This document shows, piece by piece, positions 37,168 through 49,984 of a stretch of 64,000 bases of DNA. Under the pieces are notes generated by a model. It ran no database searches, had not been told where the DNA came from, and was given only the letters and a program-made list of their open reading frames with translations. This DNA comes from Oxytricha trifallax (lineage: Eukaryota > Ciliophora > Spirotrichea > Sporadotrichida > Oxytrichidae). The stretch is from positions 16,190-80,189 of the forward strand of contig ARYC01002499.1 of the NCBI GenBank assembly GCA_000711775.1. The letters run 5' to 3'. The translations under genes and the position numbers were made by a program. Position 1 is the first letter of the stretch, and every line of letters starts with the position of its first letter.

Positions 37168-40100
37168 AAATAATTTTTTTAAATTATTCATCATTATTTA
37201 ATAAATCAAAATAGATTTTTATATTCAAATTATTGTTTTTTTTCTTCAATTGTCACTTGCTTTTTTTAATGTTATTATTAAATTTACAATTACTTAAAAT
37301 TTTACTTTATTTCAATAAATCATTTTTGTTTAAATATAAATCTATATATCAATAAAATAATTTATATATTTTGAAAAAGAGTTATATATTTTATAAAAAC
37401 TATATTTTGTCTATTTCTTCTTTTCAATAGATTTAGATTATAATTCATCTTTTAATGTTCATTTAATTTAATATGAAGGACTCTAGTTTCTTTGTATTGA
37501 TTTAATATATGAATGAAGTATGTCATTTATAAATAATGAAAAATAATTTGATTATTCTAAGTATTTATTTAAGATTAATAATCATTCATACAATGAAAAT
37601 GGAAAATAGTTTCATCACATTTAACTTAGCTTCATCTCTATCAATGAATAGTTCTCGTAAGTTTATCTTTCAGCACTGTTGTTAAGTCTATGTTTAACGA
37701 CTTCAACTTTTACCAAGTTCAAATTTATTAAAACATTTAATTTCAAATATATTCAGCTTTTTTACATTATTTACTAGTGACAAAGTGCAGCATCTTCGAC
37801 ATTTTATGTATTATTAATCAAAGATATATTTCAATACAATATTCCTTTTATTTAAAATAAGTGATTTATCGTCATCAATTTTAACCTCATAATCCCCGAT
37901 TAATCTTCAACTTATTGATAATTTTTTATCAAGTGCTGTACAGACTTTTAAAGGATTACTTCCATCAAATTATTAACTTTTAAAAAAATTTGAGAAGTCT
38001 ATGAATTCTAAAAATTTTATCATAATGTTTTCTTTTTTGCTGAAAGAATCTCTCATTTTATTATATGATGGAACTTATATTTAATTTTAAAGGTTGAAAA
38101 CTAATAAGCTTGAAACTAATTAAAATGAATATAATACTTAATTTTTAATAGTAAATATTTAACTAACGTATTAACTTAATAAATAAAATAGCCAAAAATG
38201 TTTTTAAAGAATATATAATAATTAATTTGATATTATTAAATATATTTATTTATAATGAATATTTTATTTAGTTTAATAATAAGAGGAAAAATACTTAATT
38301 TTATTGTTTATTAATAAAATAATTTATAATATATATTTTTACAATTTTATTTAAATTATATACTATATTATTTTTTTATTATACTGATCATTTGTCTTTA
38401 TGAGCTTTAAGAAAATTCAAGTCATTCTTTTTCCTCAACGTATCCTTTTCCTCAACGTAGACTACCTTTTGGCATTTAAATTCTATTTAAAATTGATTCT
38501 TATATTATTTTTTGTAATTATCAGCTGCAAAAATATATTTAAGTAGTTAAATTATGTACTGAATAATTATGTCTTATTTATTATAGAAATAATGTATAGT
38601 TTATAATTTATAGTGTAAAATTTAAATAAAATTGTTATTTTATTATAGGAGAAATTAATATATTTTTAAAGAAAAATTTTATAAGGAATTCTTTTATTGA
38701 TTTAATTTTTATAAACAGAAAAATTAAATAAAGTTGGATAATTAAATTTTAAATTCATTTGCTATTATAATTTCTCAATAATCTGAAAACCTTTTTATTA
38801 TAGTTGACTTCGAATGACTATAAATTGTTCTGCTTTATATTTTAAAAAAATAAGTCAAAGAAAATGGTTATTAAATATCTCTAGATGACATTATGAATTA
38901 ATTGGATGAAATTAATCAATTATTATATGCTATTTAATCCAGAAATTGAAATTACCAGGATAAAATAGTCCAAAATTTTCGATAGGTTAAAATTTCATTA
39001 TAAAAATTTAGAGACATCTAGTGAATTGATATAGCAAAATAAAATGTTGGGGAGAGTTATACCAAAAAAACTTCTTTAAGCAAAGACTTTTTCTTAATGA
39101 AAAATAATATATTAAGAGGTAAAGCAAGAATACAAACAATTATTAAAGAGCAGTTAATGCTTTAAAACTACAACTTGAAAAGATAATTAGAAAACATTTC
39201 ATGAATATCTAAATTTGTTAAATTAAAAAAAGTAAAATCAAAACTACTAGCATAAAATGAAAAATTTAAGTGAAAAATATTAAATATTATCAAGATTAAT
39301 AGTAATGATGTTCAAAATTATAAGGATAGACAAGCATAATTGATTAATATTATTTAAATGGAGTGTCAATTATTTCAAACTTGAAGAAAGGCAGCCACAA
39401 ATACATTAATTTTAAATCGAGAATGCTAAGTTATTAATATTTTATATAAATAAAAATTTAATATCCAAAACTTATAATATCTTATAACAATTTAATATAA
39501 ATAATTAAAAATTATTCAGCAATATAAAAAAAATATTAAAAAATATTTAGCTCTTAAGAGTTCATCTCTCGGTCCAATAATAGTTCATATTTAAATTAAA
39601 AAAATCTCATTATCTAATAATATAAAATTATATATTATTAAAATAAATATCCACTAAAGATCCTATAAGATAGTCTTAAATCAAATATTAAAATAATAAT
39701 AAAGTTTAGATATACAACTACTTAACTTTTTATAATTATGAATTTATTCATCATATTTTTGAATATATTAAATTTATATAAAATAATTTGTTGTAATTTA
39801 TTAATTAATATAAAAATTAATTAAATAAAATTGTTTATGTTATTTTAAATTTAATATATGTAGGAATACTCAAGTTAAAATTTAATTATTGTTTAATGAT
39901 TTGGTCATATAAAATTATTTAATCATTTTTAAAAATATATATTACAGATTATTTTATAGATTTATTCATATATGTGTACTTATATTTTATTATAAAATAT
40001 AAAAAATATTTAAATCAATTATTTCTTTAAAAATTTATAAATGAGATTTAAATATAATAATATTTTACAATAAAAAAATCATACCATCATAAGCAGGAAA

Positions 40101-40227
40101 AAAATTCCAAATATAAAGGAAATTATTGATTCAATCTTAAAATAATATTTAATTATATAAAGCAAGAAAATAAGGACTCAAGGAAATGTGATTGTGGGAA
40201 ATAAATAAAAGTAAAATTTTATATTTA
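37168..40227. other. A/T-rich germline filler
   Basis: No supportable gene. A short direct repeat (TCCTCAACGTA twice) occurs at about 38,430-38,460. Confidence 0.5.
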
Positions 40228-40530
40228 TCAGTTAACATTTTATCTTGAATATGTTTATAGAGACATCATTTGCAGCATCATCATCATATTGTTACAAATA
40301 ATTTGCTCTACTTACTTAGAATGGTACTTTTAGTCTGTTCTACTGAAGAACTTGGTCAGTGCCAAATTGCATTTAAAACACCACCCAACATTAAAGTTTA
40401 GATACTGCTTTGTGAGGTTAGCAGTCTATAACTTTTTGCCAGTAATAAACAGTCTACGGGGTCCGAAGTTTAGTAGGGCGTCCACTATAATCGGTTAGAC
40501 TGACATCCACTTACTAACCTGAATATTTTC
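40228..40530 (-). CDS. Candidate coding island, function unknown
   Basis: An abrupt patch of mixed composition inside A/T-rich DNA. The minus strand has a frame of about 100 codons ending at TGA 40,228-40,230 with protein-like content (IIVDALLNFGPRRLFITGKK, FKCNLALTKFFSRTD). The plus strand is also open over part of it. No start codon is clear. It fits a single macronuclear-destined segment; the strand assignment is a judgement from amino-acid content. Confidence 0.25.
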
Positions 40531-43500
40531 TAATTATATTGTATATAAATTAAGAAATTAAAATTGAATAATTATACTTATTCATAATTAAAACTCTAAA
40601 TAGATTATTATTTATTTAAATTTAAGAGAATTAGAGTGAAAAAATTGTTAGGATTTAATTGTTAAATATAAAGTATTTTAAATGTACATTTTTATTAATA
40701 CTTATTAGATGTATAATAGATGACATTTAGTCTTTATTTTAAATATCATGAAAATTTAAATCTGTTTAAAGCAATCATATTGTATTGTACAACTATCTTG
40801 CATTTGATTTTTTTATTGTTAAATTATTTTTTAAATTAATTATCTTCATTAAAATTATTATCAAGATACATAAGAGATTTTTCTTTAATATTTTAGTTAA
40901 AATCGACTTATTCATAAATTTAATTAAACTTACTTCTTTTTTTTTGCAAATAATAGTACAAGTGTGCTTTTTCACAAACAGTTTATAATTAACTTTGCTA
41001 CCTTGTTTATGAATATTTAGAATAATCTTATATTATTCTATATTTTTAAACAAAATAATGATTTAAAATTAAAGTATGCATAATAATAATTGTAAAAATG
41101 ATATATTATTAACTTAATTTTCAGATAAAAGATATTAAAAATAATTATCAAGCATTTTTTCTTCCTAAAAAAAATTTTCCTTTTTATATTAATTTTATTA
41201 TTTTTATATTATATAATTTTTTTCCTTTTAAAATTTCTTTCTCTCTCTTCTATTAATAATTATTATATTTAAATTCTATTAAGAATAATAATTATTTATT
41301 TGATTCATAAATATTTTATTTTTAAGTTTTATTAAATTTAATATATTAAAAATAACAACAATTAATATTATATCTATCACATATTTTATGCCAGGCTCTT
41401 TGTAATTATGTTATGCTTTTAATTGTTTTTCAAATAATATTGAGTTTACTCAATAAATTTTTAGTAAATAATTCCAATTTAAATATTATCGCATGAATTA
41501 AGGATAAGTTGCTTTCTAATTGTTATTTATAAATTAAAATTTTATTTTATATTAATCAGTTAAAATAGAGACAAAGTTCAGAAAATAAACTCATAAATAC
41601 AAAAGTTATGCTTTATAAATTTAAATAACATTTTTCATATTTTCAATGCTTGTAATTGTATATTTATAATAATTTGATGAACTTTTTAATTTAATTAATT
41701 TGAAAATATAAGAATTTTAAATATTTACTCTCTATTGAATTGTGATAAATATAATTAAAATTATGTTATCAAATTTATTACTGAAAATATGAAACTTATT
41801 TTTAATCAAAATGTAATGAAATTTTCTCACAAACCAAATAAAATCTATAAATAAATTTACTTTCTTTAGAGATTGCAAAATTTTAAACTTATTGATATTA
41901 TTTGTTAAAAATATATAATTTACTCTCTACTATCATATTGCATAAATTAAATGAAGAATTGAACAAAAACTAATTTTATATTAAAAAAATATTTTAAAAA
42001 ATACCTCAAACATTAGATATAATAATTGGTTTCAAGTAGCAAAATTAGTATTTATTTACCACTTGGTCAAAAAATAATTATATTATAGCATTTCTAACAA
42101 ATAATTATAATAAACTATATCTACAACTAATTTATATTTTTTTAATATTTAAGAGATTTCATTTTCTCGATTTTTTTATTATAATTATTATTATTACTGA
42201 ATGTTTTTAATTAAAATAATCTTAAATATATTAAATATTTTTTAGTTTATTAATAATAGTACAATTAATAAATAATAGATTTTAAAAGATAAATTTCTAG
42301 AAATTTATATTAAATAATAATATATACTAATAAATTAAATAATAAAAGAAAGAATAATGGAAAAAATAATATTGTTCTCTAATGTAGAAAATGTGAATGA
42401 ATTTTAGCAGTATACATGTAGCAACACAAATAAAGGTTAGATAATATTTGGAACCAACAATATCTGATTCTCGAAGCCATTTATTTTAAAGAATATAACG
42501 TTTTAATTAAATTAGAATTAAGTTATTAGCTATTTTTATCAGATTAAACTTAAAGCTAAACAGATCCCCCAAAATTCTGGAATTATAAAACTCTCCAGAA
42601 TCATTCTGGAATTACTTAAAATTCCAGAATCAAATCTGTAACTTCAAAATTTACAATATTTTTATAACAATTCATGAGTTAATTAAAATATATCTAAATC
42701 TAAACAAATGACTAAGTATAAAAATTAATAGTAATATTTTGATGAGAGAATTATTCTTACTTAATGTTGTTGCAATAGATTTTATTAAAACGCATATTAT
42801 ATTATATTTTGTTATTTTATTAAATGTTTTGACTTTATATATTAAACTATTAAATAAATTATTTAAATTTTGATTGTTAATATTTTTGTGAACTCTTTTA
42901 TGAATGCGAGTCTGTTGTACCATTGCCACACTTAAACAAGTCTGACCCACTAATTTAAAATAAATGAACTAAATTTAGTATAAAAAATTCTCTCACTTTT
43001 TTACCAACTCTAATATAGAATGTCATTTTAAGTATATGATTTCAATTCTTCGAAAAGATATTCTGGATAGTTAGAGTTCATTTTAATTTATTTAATAACA
43101 GACTTTTTTGAAGATTATACTTGACTTTCCTAAACTTTTATATATTATTTAATTGTTATGGTAATTATTTTAATTTTAAATCAATTAATAATAATAATTT
43201 AGAAAAATTAAATAAATAAATTTAGACTAATTAAAAATACACAGTCGTGTTATTGATTTAAAACTCACTGTCCAAAGTTAATATATATTTTATATCCATC
43301 ATGATGGACTTTTGCATAATAAATAAAATATAATCATAAATCATTTATTATATTTAATTATTATTAAATAAATATATAAATTGTATTCACAAGAAGTTTT
43401 ATGTATGATTCTATTATTTTAGTAGTTCTATTTGGCACTATTTATATATTTTTTGGTTTTATTAGCTTTCCTTTAAAATACCCAAACTTGCCGTTGAAAA

Positions 43501-43559
43501 ATATAATAAGAATAATTTCAATAATTTCAATAATATATTTTAATATTTTTAATCTTAAA
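40531..43559. other. A/T-rich germline filler
   Basis: No supportable gene. A small repeat cluster of TTCTGGAATTA and its complement lies at about 42,573-42,633. Confidence 0.5.
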
Positions 43560-43737
43560 ATGGAAAATCATCTAGATTAAAATGGATACACCATTACCAT
43601 GAAAACGGTTCACTAATCAATGCGAGACTATATTGATATCAGAGTTAAATCTTTGATCAACAATTAGAAACTGATGATGAGTTAAGGGCATTGGATGAAA
43701 TGAGAGAAGAATTTTATAGTTTCTTTGGTAAATGATG
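43560..43737 (+). CDS. Candidate coding segment left of the second TBE
   Basis: A more balanced island. One frame from about 43,643 ends at TGA 43,735-43,737 with strongly protein-like content (FDQQLETDDELRALDEMREE then FYSFFGK). Another frame starts with an ATG at 43,560. The acidic, helical C-terminal stretch looks like the true end of a protein. Likely one germline segment or last exon. No family was recognised. Confidence 0.25.
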
Positions 43738-44373
43738 TTAAGTACGCCATTATATCAACAAACTAAGATTCAGACAACATATTATATAATTCTCAAACTT
43801 AATTAATTTTATTATTTTTTACTGAAATCTTTTGAATGCTTATTTAAGAAATGAGACCAGAGCGTTTCGTCACAATCTAATTAATATTAAATATTCAGTG
43901 TTTCTGAATGTGTCACTTTAAGAAGAAATTATTTTTTTCATAAATTAAAATTAAAATAAATATATTTTTTAAAAAGTTTATTTAATTTAAACATATAAAT
44001 AATGTAGATTACTTAATTTTTTTAATTAATTTTAGCCTAATAAATATTTATAATTAATGTTAAAAAGTAATTAATTTATTAAATAAATAGAAATTATAAT
44101 ATATTAACATTAATTGAAATTTCATTAATTTAAAAGAAAATTTTTAATTTTTATGAATTATTTTTGTTGTTGGAAGTTTTATATATATTTTTAAAAAAGC
44201 ACTCGTGACATTCAAAACCCCAAAACCCTTTCAGTAGTTTGATTGAGTTTTTGATTGATAAAAGTAGACTATTAGTGCATACTTTATTAGGGTTTTAATA
44301 GGGTTTATGTAGGGGTTTAATGTTTAAATGTTAGTAATTTAAGTGATTATAACAAGCGAGTTTTTTAAATATT

Positions 44374-45828
44374 TCACACAAACATAAGCTTAGTGTCATG
44401 TTGCAGTTCTCTGAATTTTATCTTTCTTAGTTGATGTTTGATTGTTGCTATTGTTTGTTAATTCTCTTAGCTTTGCTTGATAATAGTTGAGTATGCAAGT
44501 TCTCTGAGACCTCCATTTATTTTATTTTTCTCGAGATATTGTTTGATTCTCTGCTTAGAATCTCTCTCACCCCTGCAGCAAAAGTAATCGTTTCTTGGCA
44601 TGTCGCTCTCCACTATTATTACTGCTAGAGCCCAGATATCCCATTAAGTGTCTCCATCTCTCCAATCCTCTCTCTCAGGGAAATATCCAGGAGTGCCGTA
44701 TACATTTCCTTATGCAGAGGCTTGCACTCTTTGAGCTCTGTTGAAGTCTATAATATAAAACTCTAAGAGGCTGAAAGTTTATCATGATGTTCTCTGGCTT
44801 TAAGTCTCTATGAACATAACCAAGCTTGTGAAGCTCTTCAATCCCCTCAACTATCTGCTATACTATCTAGCCAATTTATCTCTGACATCTATTGTCAGAT
44901 AAGAATTCTCTGTAAGTCATTTCAAGTAAAGGAAGCCTGAAGGCTACATGATCTTTACCAAGTAAAAAAGCATCAAGCTAGATGATATGCCTGCACTCAT
45001 TTAACTTTGCTTTTTAAAGAGCATAATACTCATTAGCAAATTCCATTTGGAACTTGTCATCAGCAAGGAAGTAATTGAAAGGATATATCTTGTAAGCATA
45101 TTAGTCATCAGTAATTACTCTCTTCTCAACTTTATCTTCAAGAGTAAGGTAGCTTTCTAGGCAAGAATCTAAGTCAATAATTTTTAATATAGGAATCTTC
45201 ATTGCTTCAATTTTAACCATTATTTTATTGATCTCAGAGACTGGAAAGTTCTTGACTGCTTTCTTCATTTTAACTTACTTCTAGACTTCAACTCTAAGAG
45301 ACTCCACTGGGTTTCTTGATCTCATCTTCTCTTTTAGAGGAATTTATTACCAGTAGGTTCATGAATAAAGACAAAACTTTAATTGTGCTTTTTCTTTAAG
45401 TGCACTTTGAGATCTCTAGTATGAGAATATGGCTTCTCACAGAACTCACAGACATACTTCCCATCTTTCTTTTAATGCTGGAGATATAACCTTGGCATAT
45501 CGTTGTGTATATCTCTCAAGTGTCTTTTATAAGTCGACTAGTAAGGGAAAACTTTATTGCATTCTTTGCATTAATAGTCAACTTTAGCTGGAATTTATTA
45601 ATGCTCTATGGCGGGTTGTTTAACCTCCTCATCAATTTGCACAGCTTCTTTGATAACATCTTGCTTAACTTATATTTAAATCTCAAAGCTAGACTGGTCA
45701 AAGTTGTCATAAGTAGGCTCCCACTGAGTACAAGCGTCTCTGGTCTTTACTTTTTTTGGTTGCTGGAATGATAATTTTGACTGATTTTACCCAAGTAATG
45801 CCGCTCTTCTCAGAAGGTTAGCGCTCAT
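44374..45828 (-). pseudogene. TBE zinc-finger/protein-kinase ORF with frameshifts
   Basis: About 485 codons, from MSANLLRRAALLG (ATG 45,826-45,828) to ...KLMFV at TGA 44,374-44,376. Two C2H2-type fingers (CKECNKVFPYQS, then CEFCEKPYSHTRD) precede a kinase-like domain with VHRDLKPENIM, IIDFNRA (DFN in place of DFG, as in copy 1) and GTPGYFPERED. At least two frameshifts are visible: one near 45,330 after KFLQKRR, one near 44,760 between the catalytic loop and IIDFN. The shared DFN suggests the family itself lacks the usual glycine. Confidence 0.85.
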
Positions 45829-46387
45829 TTTAGTTTGCTGATATATTTTATTATAATAATGATAAAATATACCTTGATAAACTTTAATAGTCGAGTATAA
45901 GACACTCTGGTAGATTTTCGTCTGAGAGTTTAGAAAATTAAACAACCATAAAAGACTGTAAGTTGACATATTTTATGAGAATTTTATTCGTTTTAGTAAA
46001 TTAAAATACTCCTAATGAAGTTGTTTCTCTAGGAGGACCTCCAAATCAATTTGAACTTAATTTGGAGGTAAAATTATTAAACATTTTTTAATTTAATATG
46101 CTCCTAATTAAGTTTTAACCTTAAAATTTAACTCCTAATAAAGTTTAAACTTAATTTGGCGACCTCCTAAAATAATTAAACATTATTAGGAGCAATTTAA
46201 TGGAGAAAGAATGATAAAAATGGAAATCAATCTGTGAAACTGAGCAAGTTTTTCAATGCTTCTCCGCATATCTTTTAAAGGTTGACCTCCAGTAGGTCCA
46301 CCCTATTTAGAAGTAAGATTTTAATAAACTTAGAATGGATATCCATAATTTTAAATTTCATTAACATTTCTAGAAAAAGGAAGCAAG

Positions 46388-47171
46388 ATGGAGTCTATGA
46401 ATGATGCAATGAAGAGAATCTCAAGATTTAATAGGAAAATATCGAAGTAAAGAGGACCTATATAGATATTTGGTATAGCAAGGTAAGTTCTTAACTAAGA
46501 TTAATAAATCCATTATAGTTGAATTGTTCTTGCCGACTTAGGAGGGAACTAAAATCTCATTCTTAAAAGCCTTACTGAGTGAAGAGAAAAAAGCTTTTAA
46601 GTCTAATGAAATTACGATGATAGAGATACCTAACTACCCTGAAATATCAGTAACAAACCTAAATGACGATGCTATGAGTGATCCAGACGTAGCTCTCTAC
46701 CTTCCATCAAAGCTACAACTCTCTAATAAGTTGCCAGAGAGAAACTTCTTCTTCGGTGTCCTTGGAACTCTGAAACCTGAGTACTTAAATGAAGTTATTT
46801 AAGAAGCTCATAAGAAACGCTACAGTATCTCTCCTGAAGAAAAAGAGAAGCAAGGTATTAAAATTAGCGAGACCTGGCTCTAGGAACTTCAAAAGCATCC
46901 TTTCATCTCAAGTAAGCTTAGCCTTCTAACTTTATAGAAAAACCTGGTACTGCTATATACTTGATGAAAGAGCGCAGCAAATTAAACAGAGAGAAAGCCT
47001 CAAGTAAAACATGAATTGAGTAAGAGACTCTTCAAAGATTAATAAAAGCCAGAAGAGATGAACATAGATGCGGGAGCTGGCACAAAGAGAAGAAACATAG
47101 GCCCAAGCAAGCCTTAAGAGGAAGAAAAGAAAGAGAAGCCAAATCATTTTACAGGCAAATTTAATATGTGA
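46388..47171 (+). pseudogene. TBE 22-kDa ORF, copy 2, lightly damaged
   Basis: Starts MESMNDAMKR (ATG 46,388-46,390) and ends KFNM at TGA 47,169-47,171, 6 bp from the stop of the convergent transposase. It has a frameshift near 46,420, and another near 47,005 before HELSKRL. In between, one frame runs from YRSKEDL through IPNYPEISVTNL and ERNFFFG, and needs the 26-nt intron at 46,912-46,937. Comparison with copy 1 shows a conserved core and a basic C-terminus with the shared MNIDAGAG. Function unknown. Confidence 0.8.
46912..46937 (+). other. 26-nt intron in the TBE 22-kDa ORF (copy 2)
   Basis: GTAAGCTTAGCCTTCTAAC...TATAG. Removing it restores the frame (...PFIS to KKPGTAIYL). Same length and codon position as the intron in copy 1 although the copies have clearly diverged. 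Confidence 0.7.
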
Positions 47172-47177
47172 GCTTAT

Positions 47178-48227
47178 TCATTCGTTTAAATCTAAAACTT
47201 ATTTATATACACAAAATCTCCCTTCTCTTGCGCATACTTTAGCTTTCTCATCGCTGAGTCTCTTAGCAGCACTCTTAATAAAATCGACTGTATCTATCTT
47301 CAAGTCATGCATCAAGTGATAGAGTAGGAGTTTCTTGTAGTGGACTTTCAATAACCCCCAATATAATTCAATTCCATTGAACTGAGGACTGTAGGGAACA
47401 TTAAATAAAGGTGTTATATTTAGGCGTTCATATTCCTTCCTTGTGTCTTTAGTTTTATGGACAGATAAGTTATCTACAAACAGAATAATCTCTTAGTCGG
47501 CGTACTTATCTCTGAGTTATTGCAAGAACTTTATGTATTATTCGGTCTTTATTGAGCGAGGATGGATAACATAAGTCTCGAGGCCACTATCTTCACTTAT
47601 TCCACCGAGAATAGCATGAGTTTACACCTTGACCTTTTAGTCATATACTTCAATATTGCTATATCTTTTATACCAAGACCTTGATATGAAGGTATTAAAC
47701 GTGAATACTGCCTCATCAGCGTGTATGAACTTAATGTTATTAGTAATAGCCCTCTGCATTTAATCGAATATATATTTTAAATTATCCTTATAAAATGGAA
47801 CATTAAAATCAATCACTCTCTTAATGCGATTGACTGTCTTGTAAGATATTCCGTTCTATTTATATATGTTAGTTATCGATTAAGCAGAGATATGAAGCTC
47901 AAGAAATTGACGATGAAACATCACAGCTCTCTAGGCCAGAGAGAAGTGAGCCCAGTATTAAAGAGTCTTATCATTAATAAGATAATCGATATGATGCTGC
48001 TAAAATTTAAAAGGTCTTTTAGACTTAGAATTAAGTTGCTATTTCTTTAAATTCAATGCTAATAGACAGTGAGACCTCACAGTTGCAGGAGATTTATGGA
48101 GCAGTCTTGCTATAGATGTGTAATTAAGGATAGGTTTGAGTTGATCACTATAATCATCGCACCCATAACGCAACTTAAACAATAAATCTATATACTCAAT
48201 GTCATAAACTGACCCCAAACCTCGCAT
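47178..48227 (-). CDS. TBE 42-kDa DDE transposase, intact frame
   Basis: ATG 48,225-48,227 (MRGLGSVYDIEYIDLL), TGA 47,178-47,180, 349 residues, no in-frame TGA, with Gln often TAA/TAG. DDE transposase of the IS630/Tc1-mariner superfamily: Asp171 in HADEAVF, Asp252 in FVDNLSVHK, Glu287 in PQFNGIELYW, a DD34E spacing. An N-terminal helix-turn-helix-like part (PILNYTSIARLLHKSPATVR) would bind the element ends. The start codon lies right at the inner edge of the terminal repeat. In Oxytricha, TBE transposases are known to be needed for normal developmental DNA elimination, so an intact frame may reflect selection. Confidence 0.95.
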
Positions 48228-48415
48228 ATACTCACTTAAATTACTAACATTTAAACATTAAACCCCTACATAAACCCTATTAAAACCCTAATAAAGTATA
48301 CACTAATAGTCTACTTTTATCAATCAAAAACTCAATCAAACTACTGAAAGGGTTTTGGGGTTTTGAATACAGTGAGACATCTTATGGTTGCTCAAATTTG
48401 GATTAAACAAAAAAA

Positions 48416-49591
48416 ATGCAGTTTGACTAAATAACAAACGTTTATTTTAGTCCCGCATATTTACTCATTTGGCTTAGTGGGTACGACTTTACTTTAGGAG
48501 ATCTACTTAATCTTCGACATAAAAGGCTAATAACGTCGAGGAGCATTATAAGTGCAACTATTGCAGTCAGCCAACTGCACAATGATAAAGTAGTTCATCT
48601 TTATTTAAAACCCCAAAACATTAAAATTAGTCTTGACGATAGCTCTTACAGTACTCTGAGCACATTTTCAAGAACTCAAATCTAAGGGGACGTTGCAATT
48701 GATTGTGACTCAAATTTATGTCCCTTTATATATGGCTCTAACTACTTGCAATAAATCATTGCTGAGCCTTGGAGAGATAACTATTCTCTGCTTGTAATAT
48801 TCTTACATTAATTAGCTGGATAGAAATTTCAAATCATAATTGAAAATGAAAAGTCTGTATAAGAGCTAGCAAAAGAGCTTTTATTATTAGGAGAAATGAA
48901 AAATTTTAATGAAATGTTGGAAATACTGTCCATTAGTGCAGCTTACTTAATTCCAACTGCAAACGAAATCACAAACATTTTAGAAAACATATTATTAATG
49001 GTTTATGATATTTATAATTTCTCAAGTTCTTTCAAAATAAATTTTTATGAATAATTAAACTATAAATAATTCCTATCAATGTTTTTGAATATTTCAAACA
49101 TAATTACGGGAGATATTGCAGGTAGGTTAATAGCTAGCAACATAGAGCTGTCAAAGTTCAATTAAAATGACCAGATTCAGCTAAGAGTGTCACCTCCTCC
49201 AGAGATCAACAGTGAGCTGTTATGCAAGCTAATAAAATAAAGCTAAGCAAAACTCAAATCAATGGACTAAGTGAAATCAATATGCAGTAAATATTGGAGT
49301 ATCGCACTTGGCGTTGTTTATAACTACTATTATCACATAATCAACAATTATTCCAACAGCAAGCAATTTGTTATATAAGTGATAACTATGAGATGAATGT
49401 AGTTTAGAGAAAAGGTAAGATAAAATGTTGATTAAGATGGTTAAATGCAGTTTATAAGTATCAGTACACTTGATGTTACTTGTACAAATTAGAAATAAAA
49501 TAATGAACTCTAATTGCAATTATAAAGTCAAATTAATCATAATAATAATTAATATGTTTAGTTACTTTAGATATGTAAGTACAAAGAATGA
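48416..49591 (+). CDS. Protein-kinase-like gene, catalytic motif altered
   Basis: From ATG 48,416 the frame is open for 326 codons to a TGA at 49,394. Removing a candidate 24-nt intron (GTGATAACTA...GTAG, 49,379-49,402) eliminates that TGA and continues to TGA 49,589-49,591, about 383 residues. Residues 12-30 look like a kinase hinge (SPAYLLIWLSGYDFTLGDLL). The catalytic loop is HLYLKPQNIKI (61-71), with Leu-Tyr where active kinases have Arg-Asp. Around 115-136 is EPWRDNYSLLVIFLHQLAG, like the F-helix region. The N-lobe is missing; the frame is open upstream right to the TBE end at 48,366, so the first part may lie elsewhere. Best read as a pseudokinase segment. Confidence 0.6.
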
Positions 49592-49984
49592 TAAAAATTC
49601 AAGAAAACAAACTGATCATATTTACTTCGTTGAATAATCCATTCTTTTCTGAAATAGATTTGCTATTATAAATAGTTTTTAGAATAAAATTTATCTTTAC
49701 AAATTATAAACTGATAGGTATGTGAATATCACTTGAATAAGTCAAAGCTCTCAAGAAAATCAACTTAGCTGGTTGTTTGATCTGTTAAGTTGATCTGTCT
49801 TTATTATAAACTTAATGTATCAGTTTATTAATGCGAGGAGGGAGGTTTACTGCCATAAATTGGGATATGTATAGAGGTGATAATATTAATCATATAAAAA
49901 CACTTCAACTATCGTATAATTTAAATATATCTTGAAATGGATTTATGTTTATTAAAATATATATTTAATTAGTTATACTATGAC

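Larger units (their letters stand above)
44213..48365 (-). mobile_element. Telomere-bearing element (TBE), copy 2, other subfamily
   Basis: 4,153 bp with terminal CAAAACCCCAAAACCC on both sides, inside inverted repeats of about 133 bp with only a few mismatches. The sequence beyond the telomere motif (TTTCAGTAGTTTGATTG) differs from copies 1 and 3, marking another subfamily. Gene order in its own orientation is transposase, 22-kDa ORF (opposite), zinc-finger kinase. The flanking triplets are ATT (left) and AAT (right); both fit ANT but they are not identical. The transposase is intact, while the other two ORFs carry frameshifts. Confidence 0.95.

Noticed and set aside
40430..40520. Possible tRNA in the G/C-richer patch
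   Set aside because: No cloverleaf with proper D-loop, anticodon and T-loop consensus could be drawn; a coding-type segment explains the composition better.
45505..45771. 88-codon plus-strand frame
   Set aside because: Antisense shadow of the TBE zinc-finger/kinase gene on the minus strand.
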